A stretch of 64,000 bases of DNA from Intestinibacillus massiliensis (lineage in GTDB: Bacteria; Bacillota; Clostridia; Oscillospirales; Butyricicoccaceae): NCBI GenBank assembly GCA_029267335.1, contig JAJUJC010000001.1, positions 372,001 through 436,000 on the forward strand, written 5' to 3'. Made by a program: the position numbers and the translations under genes. This document shows, in pieces, positions 55,444 through 62,827 of the stretch. The notes beneath the pieces are model-generated. The model saw only the letters and a list, made by a program, of their open reading frames with translations. It was not told the DNA's origin and did no database searches. Position 1 is the stretch's first letter. The number at the start of each line of letters is the position of its first letter.

Positions 55444-56087
55444 CAGCCCGCATCTCCTTCCGCCGCTGTGTCCCTTTTCGCCTGATCCGCTGCCTCCGCG
55501 GCGGCCTTTTCCTGTGCCTGCTCGCGTCGCGCGGCATTTTCCAGTGTAATGACCATGGAAACGGACGGTGCATCCGCAGTCGTGCGGCTGTTCGCCGTAT
55601 TGACCTGTACCGCCGCAACTTCTTCATGTGATTCCAGACGCGTAACGAAATTTGCCGCCTGTGCGAGCGTCATGCCGGAAAAATCGATCGACAGCACGTT
55701 GTCCGCGATGGAGTATTGCTGTATTTGCGCATCACCCATCAAATTCTGTTCCACGATACGCATGACGGATAGGCGGTCGACCGTCGCCCGCTCGTCATCC
55801 GTCAGATAATCCGCCACATATTTGGAATATTCCTCCAAGATCGCATCATAATCCGCGGTTTGCTCCGTCAACTGTACAATCTGTTCCTGTGTATGATTGA
55901 GTGCATCCTGCGCACGCATGACCGCCGCGATGCGATCTGCAACGGCAAATTTACCGATTATAAAGATGACCGCCAGCACCATGAGCAGTCCCGGAACGAC
56001 TTGCAGCACGGTTTTTGCGTCCTGTTCCCTCATTGCGAGGTTGAGCGTCGTTTTGCAGGGAAGTTGCTTTTTGCTTCGCTGTAACAT
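55443..56087 (-). CDS. pilN: PilN-like type IV pilus assembly protein
   Basis: A 214-residue protein with an N-terminal cytoplasmic segment (KTTLNLAMREQ, the INLLP-like site that binds PilM in related systems), one membrane helix (VVPGLLMVLAVIFIIGKFAV), a coiled coil and a PilN/GspL-like domain (MTLAQAANFVTRLESHEEVAAVQV). The C-terminus is Ala- and Lys-rich. Position between pilM and pilO fixes the assignment. Confidence 0.85.
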   Translation of the reverse strand: MLQRSKKQLPCKTTLNLAMREQDAKTVLQVVPGLLMVLAVIFIIGKFAVADRIAAVMRAQDALNHTQEQIVQLTEQTADYDAILEEYSKYVADYLTDDERATVDRLSVMRIVEQNLMGDAQIQQYSIADNVLSIDFSGMTLAQAANFVTRLESHEEVAAVQVNTANSRTTADAPSVSMVITLENAARREQAQEKAAAEAADQAKRDTAAEGDAG

Positions 56088-56099
56088 ATGCTCTCCCCC

Positions 56100-57101
56100 T
56101 TACTGCATGGTCGCGCCGACGGCGGCAGCGCACAGCAGTGTTTCTCCCTTTTGCTCTGCGCTGACTGTCGGCATCAGTTGCTCGATCGGATGCATCGTCA
56201 GCCCCGTCATCTGGCCGATCATTTTAATGAGTGGCGTAATATACGCACCGCCGCCGCAGTAATAGGCGTGTTCCAACTGGGTATTGCGGTTATTAAAACG
56301 ATAGAAGTTTACCGCTTTCATGCTTTCAACAGAGATCGTGCTGTAGATGCTGCGTGCCTCTTCCGCTTCCTGCACCCCATCGTGATTGGCGTCCATGTAG
56401 GTATGCGCAATGTGCTCATCCACGTTGCGTGCCTCTGCCACCGCACGGTCAAAATCCGCGGTACCGATGTCGATCACACGGGTCGTGTCAAATTGATTGC
56501 CATGATCAAAAATGTGTAGCCGGGTCGCAGTCTGTCCGATGTCGATGATACAGTATTCCTGCGGTGCATGATCCGGCTGTACTACAGCATATCGACGCAT
56601 CAGATTGGCATAGGCACACTCCGCGGGGATTGCAGTGCGCAGATGCAATCCCGCGCGCCGAAACATCGCGCGGTATTCTCCGATGATGTCTTTGGATGCC
56701 GCCGCCGCGAGCAAGTTCATTTCCGTCGGTTTTCCATCCTCATCGCGCAAAATTTCCTGCACTGCATAGTCGTAGAAAAACTTTTCCTTACCGCTTGCCG
56801 CATAATCGCGAAATTCATACGGAAAATTCAGCCGGAGCTGCTCTGTGGACATGGCAGGCAACGTCACACGGCGCATAAATGCGACCTGCGCCGGCAGAAT
56901 GACCGCACAGTTTGCACGCGCGATGTGATATTTCCGCCGCATTTCGCGCAGATATTCCGACATCGCTTCAAACGAAATGATTTCGCCCGCCCGCACCAGA
57001 TTTTCCGGCAGTTTTTGGGTATATAACCGCTCTACGCCGTGTTTTCCGCACTGCGCGAGCTTGATATAGCCTGTTCCAATATCAAACCCAATGACTGACA
57101 T
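56100..57101 (-). CDS. pilM: PilM-like actin-fold ATPase of the pilus machine
   Basis: A 333-residue ASKHA-fold protein: VIGFDIGTGYIKLAQ at the start, VTLPAMSTEQLRLNFPYEFRDYA and IIDIGQTATRLHIF and FDRAVAEARNVDEHIA in the core, ending with GGGAYITPL. PilM binds ATP, PilN and PilB in the cytoplasm. The ATG follows a short gap after pilD. It is typical in length for a PilM. Confidence 0.9.
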   Translation of the reverse strand: MSVIGFDIGTGYIKLAQCGKHGVERLYTQKLPENLVRAGEIISFEAMSEYLREMRRKYHIARANCAVILPAQVAFMRRVTLPAMSTEQLRLNFPYEFRDYAASGKEKFFYDYAVQEILRDEDGKPTEMNLLAAAASKDIIGEYRAMFRRAGLHLRTAIPAECAYANLMRRYAVVQPDHAPQEYCIIDIGQTATRLHIFDHGNQFDTTRVIDIGTADFDRAVAEARNVDEHIAHTYMDANHDGVQEAEEARSIYSTISVESMKAVNFYRFNNRNTQLEHAYYCGGGAYITPLIKMIGQMTGLTMHPIEQLMPTVSAEQKGETLLCAAAVGATMQ

Positions 57102-57128
57102 TGTTTTCTTTCCTCCCCCGAACGCTCT

Positions 57129-57941
57129 TCATGCAAAAATCCCCCAATACCATGCCAAGAATTGCGTTCCAAACAATAACACGATCCATGCCGCGAGTGC
57201 GATTGCAGGCCCGAACGGGAACGGTTCCCGTTTGCCGCGATGGGTCAGTACCGCACCCAAGATACCGATCAGACTGGATAGAACCAAGAGCAGCAGCGTG
57301 CGCCCCGCGCCGAAATACAGCCCCAATACGAAAAACAGCTTGATGTCCGCACCGCCCATCGTCTCGCAGCCCATGATACGATCAGCGAGCAGGACAAACA
57401 GCAGGAGCGGTACGCCGACCGCAGCCGCACCGAGCAAGCCCTCCTTATAGCCATTCCACCCGTATACCAAACCGACAAATGGAAAAAGGCACGCCATAGC
57501 AGCGAGTAAGCGATCCGGAATTTCGCGCGTGTCGAGATCGACTAACGCCGCGACGAGCAGCAAACTGCCCAACACAAGCCAACATGCTAAAGTCAGCCAT
57601 GCATAGCCCAGGGACGGAATCTCCCCTACCAGTGTGTGATAGGACAGCACGACCGACACGAAAAAAGCGCAAAGAATCACTTCCACCGCAGGATAACGGG
57701 GCGAAATGTGTGTTCCGCAATATCGACAGCGACCGCGCAGCCCCAGATAACTGAGCACCGGTACCAAATCGCGTGCGGCAAGCGTGTGCCCACACGACGC
57801 ACAGTGCGAACGTCCGTGGACGATGGATTCTCCATGCGCCAAACGCCAAGCCCACGCGTTGCAAAAACTGCCGAATACCAGACCGAGCAGCGCCGTCACA
57901 GCCAGCAAATACAGCTGCATTCCCGGTGATAACCAGCCCAT
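57129..57941 (-). CDS. pilD: Type IV prepilin peptidase PilD
   Basis: A 270-residue integral membrane aspartyl protease that removes the leader of prepilins and N-methylates the new end. It has the N-terminal GSFCNAWAWRL and the zinc-binding tetracysteine CASCGHTLAARDLVPVLSYL to CRYCG, with catalytic Asps in DLDTREIPDRLL and GGADIKLFF. About seven membrane segments follow. AGAGG precedes the ATG. A -10-like TGATAAAAT upstream may start a separate pilD-M-N-O transcript. Confidence 0.95.
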   Translation of the reverse strand: MGWLSPGMQLYLLAVTALLGLVFGSFCNAWAWRLAHGESIVHGRSHCASCGHTLAARDLVPVLSYLGLRGRCRYCGTHISPRYPAVEVILCAFFVSVVLSYHTLVGEIPSLGYAWLTLACWLVLGSLLLVAALVDLDTREIPDRLLAAMACLFPFVGLVYGWNGYKEGLLGAAAVGVPLLLFVLLADRIMGCETMGGADIKLFFVLGLYFGAGRTLLLLVLSSLIGILGAVLTHRGKREPFPFGPAIALAAWIVLLFGTQFLAWYWGIFA

Positions 57942-58000
57942 AACACACCTCTTGTCGACAGAATTTTACTTAATTATTTTATCATAAATGGAGATATAAA

Positions 58001-58032
58001 ACAAGCGACTCAGGAAAACCTGAGTCGCTTGT
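58001..58032 (-). terminator. Terminator after pilA
   Basis: An ACAAGCGACTCAGG stem with a 4-base loop is followed by TTTTAT on the minus strand, right after pilA. It probably lowers transcription of pilD-M-N-O relative to the pilin gene. Confidence 0.88.
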
Positions 58033-58055
58033 TGCCAATCTATCCGAAGATAGCA

Positions 58056-58415
58056 TTAGCTTACCGTTACTTTGCCTGTCGAATCGATTTTAACCGTATA
58101 TATAGTGCTTCCTGAAACTGCGGTTGCATCAGTCTCTTTCGTTACATCGCCCGTCGTATTATCGACCGCATAATAGTATGTTGCCGCACCTTCCGTTTTA
58201 TCGGTCAAGTAGTCTGTTGCAGCCATTGCCTTGACTGTACGCTTATTCGCCTGCGCAACTGCATCGCGTGCTTTCCCAAGTTGTGCAGAGAATACCGGTA
58301 CTGCGATTGCGACCAGAATGCCGATGATCGCGATGACGATCAGCAGTTCTGCAAGGGTGAATGCTTTCTTCGAACGATTTTTGCCGTGCATAGCGGCACA
58401 CAGTTTTTGAAACAT
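58056..58415 (-). CDS. pilA: Major type IV pilin candidate PilA
   Basis: A 119-residue prepilin. The 18-residue basic leader ends KKA, followed by FTLAELLIVIAIIGILVAIAVP, the class III signal with Glu5 of the mature pilin. Ala replaces the usual Gly at -1, a change seen in some ComGC-type pilins. The rest is a short globular part of the Firmicute pilin type (YYYAVDNTTGDVTKETD), with no disulfide cysteine. The ATG at 58415 has GGAGG upstream. Between pilC and the terminator it probably has its own promoter (58455-58483). Confidence 0.9.
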   Translation of the reverse strand: MFQKLCAAMHGKNRSKKAFTLAELLIVIAIIGILVAIAVPVFSAQLGKARDAVAQANKRTVKAMAATDYLTDKTEGAATYYYAVDNTTGDVTKETDATAVSGSTIYTVKIDSTGKVTVS

Positions 58416-58454
58416 ACCTTTTTCCTCCATCAGTGATCCTTGATAGATCGTTTT

Positions 58455-58483
58455 TATTTATTTTGCTGACTTCAGCCAGTCAA
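58455..58483 (-). promoter_or_regulatory. Possible promoter of pilA
   Basis: Minus strand TTGACT (58478-58483) and the weak TAAATA (58455-58460), spaced 17 bases, lie between pilC and pilA. Confidence 0.4.
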
Positions 58484-58495
58484 AATCACAGAAAA

Positions 58496-59719
58496 TTATA
58501 GGCCCATGGTGTTTCCCATTCCCGCGTACATGGTAAACATCGGGAAATACAGCGCAATGACGATAAAGCCGATCAGCACACCCATCATCACGGTAATTGC
58601 CGGCTCGAGCATAGACAGTGCTTTTTCGGATGCATTTGCGACCTCACTGTCAAAATATTCGCTCATGGTGCCGAGCATGTCCTCAAGCGTACCCGCTTCC
58701 TCACCGACCGCAGTCATTTCCTTTAAGATCGGCGGCAAAAAGCGATCGTCCTTGAGCACTGCCCCCAACCGTTTGCCCTCTTCGATGCCCACGACCGCGC
58801 TGCTGACCGAACGTCCCATTTCGTAATTGTCCATCACGCGTCCGGTCGCGCAAAGGGCACGCGATACCGGCAGGCCTGCGGTCAGCAAGGTCGACATCGT
58901 ATTGGCAAACTGTGAGGCACCGTTCAGCAAATGGATCTTGCCGAGCACTGGCATGCGCAGCGCAAGAATTGCAAGCTGCCGTTTCCCCTTCTCTGTCCGC
59001 CCATATAGCTTTGTACCGAGCACAACTGCCGCAATCAAAGTTAAAATAAGCCACCACCAGTGTGTCACCCCGTTTGCCATGCCGATGAGCATGCGTGTGG
59101 CAAGCGGCAGCGTGCCACCAAAGCTGTCAAACACTCCTTGAATTTTCGGCACGGTGACGACCATGATGATTGCAACGACCACCGCAGCGAGCACACACAG
59201 GAAAATCGGGTATGCCATCGCGGCACGCACCTTGCGTTTAACTTCGTAGGATTTATGAAAATAGCTGCTGAGTTTTGCAAAAGAAGCTTCGAGCGTACCA
59301 GATTCCTCTCCCGCGCGTACGGTTTCCAGAAACACCTCCGGAATTTTTTTACCGTTTTTCTCAAAGCCGCGCGTCAGGCTGTAGCCGGACGCTACATCCT
59401 TTGCCGTTTCGCACAGGATACGACGCAGCAGCCGATCGTTGGTCTGCTCCGCAATCAGCTCGACTGCGCGCACCATCGGAAGCCCCGCACGCAAGAGCAC
59501 AGAAAACTGTGTACATACCATCGACAGTGACTTTTCATTGATCCAGAGAGGTTCATTGAGATCAAATCGTGCTTTTTCCCGGGGAATTTGCGCTACTTTT
59601 ATAACAATAGGGTATTCCTGCTTGATTTGCGCCACGGCTTCAAACTCGTCATACGCTTCGACCACGCCGTGCACCGTCGCGCCATCGCGTGAAACCGCTT
59701 TATATTGATATGTGTTCAA
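58496..59719 (-). CDS. pilC: PilC-like inner-membrane platform protein
   Basis: A 407-residue GspF/PilC protein. Two homologous cytoplasmic halves with AERYLIAEQT-like motifs (FSVLLRAGLPMVRAVELIAEQT and FANTMSTLLTAGLPVSRAL) alternate with three membrane helices (one ending PKIQGVFD, one in LVLTLIA-like, and the last FIVIALYFPMFTMY). It forms the platform for pilin insertion, driven by PilB and PilT. It follows pilT by 31 bases. Confidence 0.95.
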   Translation of the reverse strand: MNTYQYKAVSRDGATVHGVVEAYDEFEAVAQIKQEYPIVIKVAQIPREKARFDLNEPLWINEKSLSMVCTQFSVLLRAGLPMVRAVELIAEQTNDRLLRRILCETAKDVASGYSLTRGFEKNGKKIPEVFLETVRAGEESGTLEASFAKLSSYFHKSYEVKRKVRAAMAYPIFLCVLAAVVVAIIMVVTVPKIQGVFDSFGGTLPLATRMLIGMANGVTHWWWLILTLIAAVVLGTKLYGRTEKGKRQLAILALRMPVLGKIHLLNGASQFANTMSTLLTAGLPVSRALCATGRVMDNYEMGRSVSSAVVGIEEGKRLGAVLKDDRFLPPILKEMTAVGEEAGTLEDMLGTMSEYFDSEVANASEKALSMLEPAITVMMGVLIGFIVIALYFPMFTMYAGMGNTMGL

Positions 59720-59750
59720 GCATTCACCCCCAGGCTGTCACCAATTCCGG

Positions 59751-60824
59751 TTAGTGCATGCGCAACTCCGTGCGCGGTATGCCGACCGTTTTCTGTATAT
59801 ATTCCGCATCATGCGCTGCGGTTCGCGCGGTTTCCGCGGAAATAATTCCTTGCTTATAAAGCTGTAAAATGGCAAAATCCATCGTCACAGCACCGCGATC
59901 CGCCGAGGTTGCGACCGCATTTGCGATTTGCGGTGTTTTTCCCTCGCGGATAAGATTGCGAATGGCGGGGCTGACCATCATCAGCTCGCACGCTGCGATG
60001 CGTCCACCGTTCTTCTTGGGCAGAAGCTGCTGCGACAGCACAGCTTGCAGTGTCATGGAAAGCTGCATGCGGATCTGTTTTTGCCGTCCCTCCGGAAACA
60101 CGTCCACAACTCGATCGACCGCATCCGCCGCCGAGCCTGTATGTAATGTTGCAAACACCAAATGTCCGGTTTCAGCAGCGGTCAGTGCGGTCTCGATGGT
60201 TTCCAGATCGCGCATCTCACCGATGAGGATGACATCGGGATCTTCGCGCAGCACCGCACGCAGACCGTCCGCGTAGCTTGCCGTATCGCGCCCGATCTCG
60301 CGCTGATTGATCGCACACTGCGCAGGAACGTGCACATACTCGATCGGGTCCTCCAGCGTGATGATGTGCGCAGGTCTGGTCTCGTTGATACGCCGCAATA
60401 CCGCCGCCAACGTGGTCGATTTACCCGAACCGGTTTCACCGGTAACAAGGACAATGCCGCGCCGCAGCTCCGGAAAACTCAAGACCGCAGGCGGCAAACC
60501 AAGCGTTTCCAGTTCCGGAATGCGATCGTGCAGGATGCGCAGTGCGATCGAAAGATGCCCTTGCTGCCGAAACAGGTTCAGACGCACGCGCGCACCGGCG
60601 ATGCTGCGCGCGCAGTCGAGTTCCCCGCAATCGCGGATACGCTCTGCGCGGTCTCCCACCAGTTCGGCGGCAAGACGCTCGCAATCTTCATTGGAAAGCG
60701 CAGGCGTGCCCTCAAGCGAAATCAGTGCACCATCCAGACGCAGTTTGGGCGGCAGACCCGCAATGAAATGAATATCGGATACTCCGTGTGCCGCTGCGTC
60801 AGCAATAAGCTGTTCCAGATCCAT
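59751..60824 (-). CDS. pilT: Pilus retraction ATPase PilT
   Basis: A 357-residue hexameric ATPase that retracts pili. Walker A is VTGETGSGKSTTLAAVL, Asp box HIITLEDPIEYVH, Walker B LREDPDVILIGEMRDLET, His box ETGHLVFATLHT, and the PilT-specific AIRNLIREGKTPQI near the C-terminus. The last motif separates it from PilB. It lies 5 bases after pilB. The presence of PilT suggests retractable pili and twitching or uptake. Confidence 0.96.
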   Translation of the reverse strand: MDLEQLIADAAAHGVSDIHFIAGLPPKLRLDGALISLEGTPALSNEDCERLAAELVGDRAERIRDCGELDCARSIAGARVRLNLFRQQGHLSIALRILHDRIPELETLGLPPAVLSFPELRRGIVLVTGETGSGKSTTLAAVLRRINETRPAHIITLEDPIEYVHVPAQCAINQREIGRDTASYADGLRAVLREDPDVILIGEMRDLETIETALTAAETGHLVFATLHTGSAADAVDRVVDVFPEGRQKQIRMQLSMTLQAVLSQQLLPKKNGGRIAACELMMVSPAIRNLIREGKTPQIANAVATSADRGAVTMDFAILQLYKQGIISAETARTAAHDAEYIQKTVGIPRTELRMH

Positions 60825-60829
60825 GTGTG

Positions 60830-62527
60830 TTACTCCTCAATCGTGGAATAGATCGTGCGCGCCGCTTCCTCTACGGTCGTCACGCCCTCCTGCACCAGAC
60901 GACGGCACTGTTCTCCCAGCGTAGTAAAACCGCCCCGCCGCGCCGCCGCAAGCACGTCTTCACGCTGGTGCGGGCGACTCATCGCGCGGCGCACGTCCGC
61001 ATCGACAAGCAAAATCTCAAACACGCCGGTTCGTCCGCGATAGCCGGTGTGAAAGCACATCGGGCATCCCTTGCCGTGATAAAACTGCATATCCGGCGTG
61101 CGCATCAGGTGCAGGCGCTCCAGTTCTTCGTTGCTCGGATCATAGGCTTCGCGGCAGTTGGGGCAAATCTTGCGTACCAAACGCTGTCCGATCACACCCT
61201 TGAGCGCGGAAGTAATCAAATACGGTTCGACCCCGATATCGGACAAACGGTCGAGCGTTGCGATCGCATCGCTCGTGTGGATTGTCGAAAGCACCAAGTG
61301 TCCGGTGATCGCGGCGCGCATTGCGATGGTCGCGGTCTCTCGGTCACGAATTTCACCGACGGAAATAATATCGGGGTCCTGCCGCAAAATCGCGCGCAGG
61401 CCACCGGCAAAGCTCATACCGATTTTTTCGTTGATCTGGCACTGATTGACGCCGTCAATCTCATATTCCACCGGGTCTTCCAATGTCACGACATTGACCT
61501 GATCGGTATTCAGTTCGCGCACCATCGTCGACATCGTCGAGGATTTGCCCGAACCCGTCGGTCCGGAAATGAGCAACACGCCGCTTGTGGCGCGCACCAA
61601 ACGGTCAAAGCGCGTCAACACGTCGCCGGTCAGACCGATGCCCGCGCGCGTCAGTGTCTGCGCCGATTTATCAAGCAGACGGATGACCATTTTCTCTCCG
61701 TGCACAGTCGGCAGCGTCGAAATTCTGAGGTCGATGTCCTGATTTTTCACGCGCACGTTGGCACGCCCGTCCTGTGGGGTCTTGCGCTCGGAAATATCCA
61801 TCGCACCCATGACCTTCAAGCGGGACAACACCGCACCAGACAGATTCGCAGGCACGGTCAGAATACTGCGCAGAATGCCGTCGATTCGCATACGCACGAC
61901 CATTTCCTGCTCTCGCGGCTCCAGATGAATGTCGCTTGCGCGCTCGGTCGCGGCGCGCTCGATGATAGAGTTGACGAGCCGGATCGTCGGCGCGGTCTCC
62001 GCACTCGTGGCAAGCTCCTGCGCGCGTGGGGTTGCGGCTTCGGTCTCCGTGCCACGCGCACGCTTCATTTCCTCGATCGCACGCGCCGCACCCTCGTTAC
62101 CGTACAGCGTGATAATCGCGCGGTCTACCGCCTCTGAGGTCGCAATCATGGGCACGACACGGCGGCGGGAGACATGCTTGACCTCTTCGATCGCCATGAA
62201 GTTCAGCGGATCGCTCATCGCAAGCCAGACTTCGTCCCGTGACGCGCGTACCGGCACGACTTCGTGCCGCTTTGCCACATTCTTTGGCACAATATTCGCC
62301 ATTTCCGGCTCAATATTGGTTTTTGAGAGGTCAATAAAGGAAACACCGAGCTGCATTTCCAACGCTTCGATGAGCTGCTTTTCACTGATGAACTGGTATT
62401 CGGTCAGCACGGTTCCCAAGCGTTTATGGGTCTCCTTTTGCAGCGCCAGCGCGCGCTCCAGATCGCTTTCCGTGATCAGACCGATCGAGACCAGCAAATC
62501 GCCCAGTCTTTTATATGTATATGCCAT
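60830..62527 (-). CDS. pilB: Pilus extension ATPase PilB with an MshEN-type N-terminus
   Basis: A 565-residue GspE/PilB ATPase. The N-terminus carries two MshEN-like motifs: residues 7-30 (RLGDLLVSIGLIT to L-x2-AL-x2-Q) match the c-di-GMP-binding consensus, and 36-61 (RLGTVLTEYQFIS to QLG) match with Q45 in place of a Gly. The ATPase core has GPTGSGKSSTM, VVTLEDPVEYEIDG, LRQDPDIISVGEIRDRET and GHLVLSTIHTSDA, and a Zn site CPNCREAY to CPMCFHTGYRG. It polymerises pili. The start at 62527 has GGGGGA 9 bases upstream. Confidence 0.96.
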   Translation of the reverse strand: MAYTYKRLGDLLVSIGLITESDLERALALQKETHKRLGTVLTEYQFISEKQLIEALEMQLGVSFIDLSKTNIEPEMANIVPKNVAKRHEVVPVRASRDEVWLAMSDPLNFMAIEEVKHVSRRRVVPMIATSEAVDRAIITLYGNEGAARAIEEMKRARGTETEAATPRAQELATSAETAPTIRLVNSIIERAATERASDIHLEPREQEMVVRMRIDGILRSILTVPANLSGAVLSRLKVMGAMDISERKTPQDGRANVRVKNQDIDLRISTLPTVHGEKMVIRLLDKSAQTLTRAGIGLTGDVLTRFDRLVRATSGVLLISGPTGSGKSSTMSTMVRELNTDQVNVVTLEDPVEYEIDGVNQCQINEKIGMSFAGGLRAILRQDPDIISVGEIRDRETATIAMRAAITGHLVLSTIHTSDAIATLDRLSDIGVEPYLITSALKGVIGQRLVRKICPNCREAYDPSNEELERLHLMRTPDMQFYHGKGCPMCFHTGYRGRTGVFEILLVDADVRRAMSRPHQREDVLAAARRGGFTTLGEQCRRLVQEGVTTVEEAARTIYSTIEE

Positions 62528-62565
62528 CGGCCAGATCCCCCGTTTCGCTCCTTTGGATTACCGAA

Positions 62566-62594
62566 AGTATAACACTGTTTACAGTTTTTCGCAA
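62566..62594 (-). promoter_or_regulatory. Promoter of the pilB operon
   Basis: Minus strand TTGCGA (62589-62594) and TATACT (62566-62571) with a 17-base spacer, about 40 bases before pilB. Confidence 0.7.
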
Positions 62595-62765
62595 TATGTA
62601 ACCCTCTGAAATTTAATTGTTTTTTTCGTATTATAGCGTTACATTTTTTATTTTTTATGCAATATCTTGAATTTTTTATGTAACTCATGTTCTTTTAGCA
62701 CTTTTTTCGTTCTGCAACCCTTCAAATACCTGTTTTTTTTATTCTTCTCCAACCCACTCCTTTAT
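62595..62765. other. AT-rich divergent region between pilB and the large prepilin gene
   Basis: The roughly 300-base gap between 62528 and 62827 is much more AT-rich than the genes around it and full of T-tracts. It holds the two divergent promoters listed and no reading frame that resembles a protein. I see no c-di-GMP riboswitch or other RNA motif in it. Confidence 0.6.
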
Positions 62766-62794
62766 TTGCCTTTCGGCACACAAAATGTTATGAT
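62766..62794 (+). promoter_or_regulatory. Promoter of the large prepilin gene
   Basis: TTGCCT (62766-62771) and TATGAT (62789-62794) with a 17-base spacer, about 34 bases before the ATG at 62828. Confidence 0.65.
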
Positions 62795-62827
62795 AGAATT
62801 AATTTCAAAACAAAGGGGCACTTTTGT

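Noticed and set aside
62528-62827. c-di-GMP riboswitch between pilB and the large prepilin gene
   Set aside because: No GEMM-I or GEMM-II conserved blocks were found on either strand; the region is AT-rich and simple.
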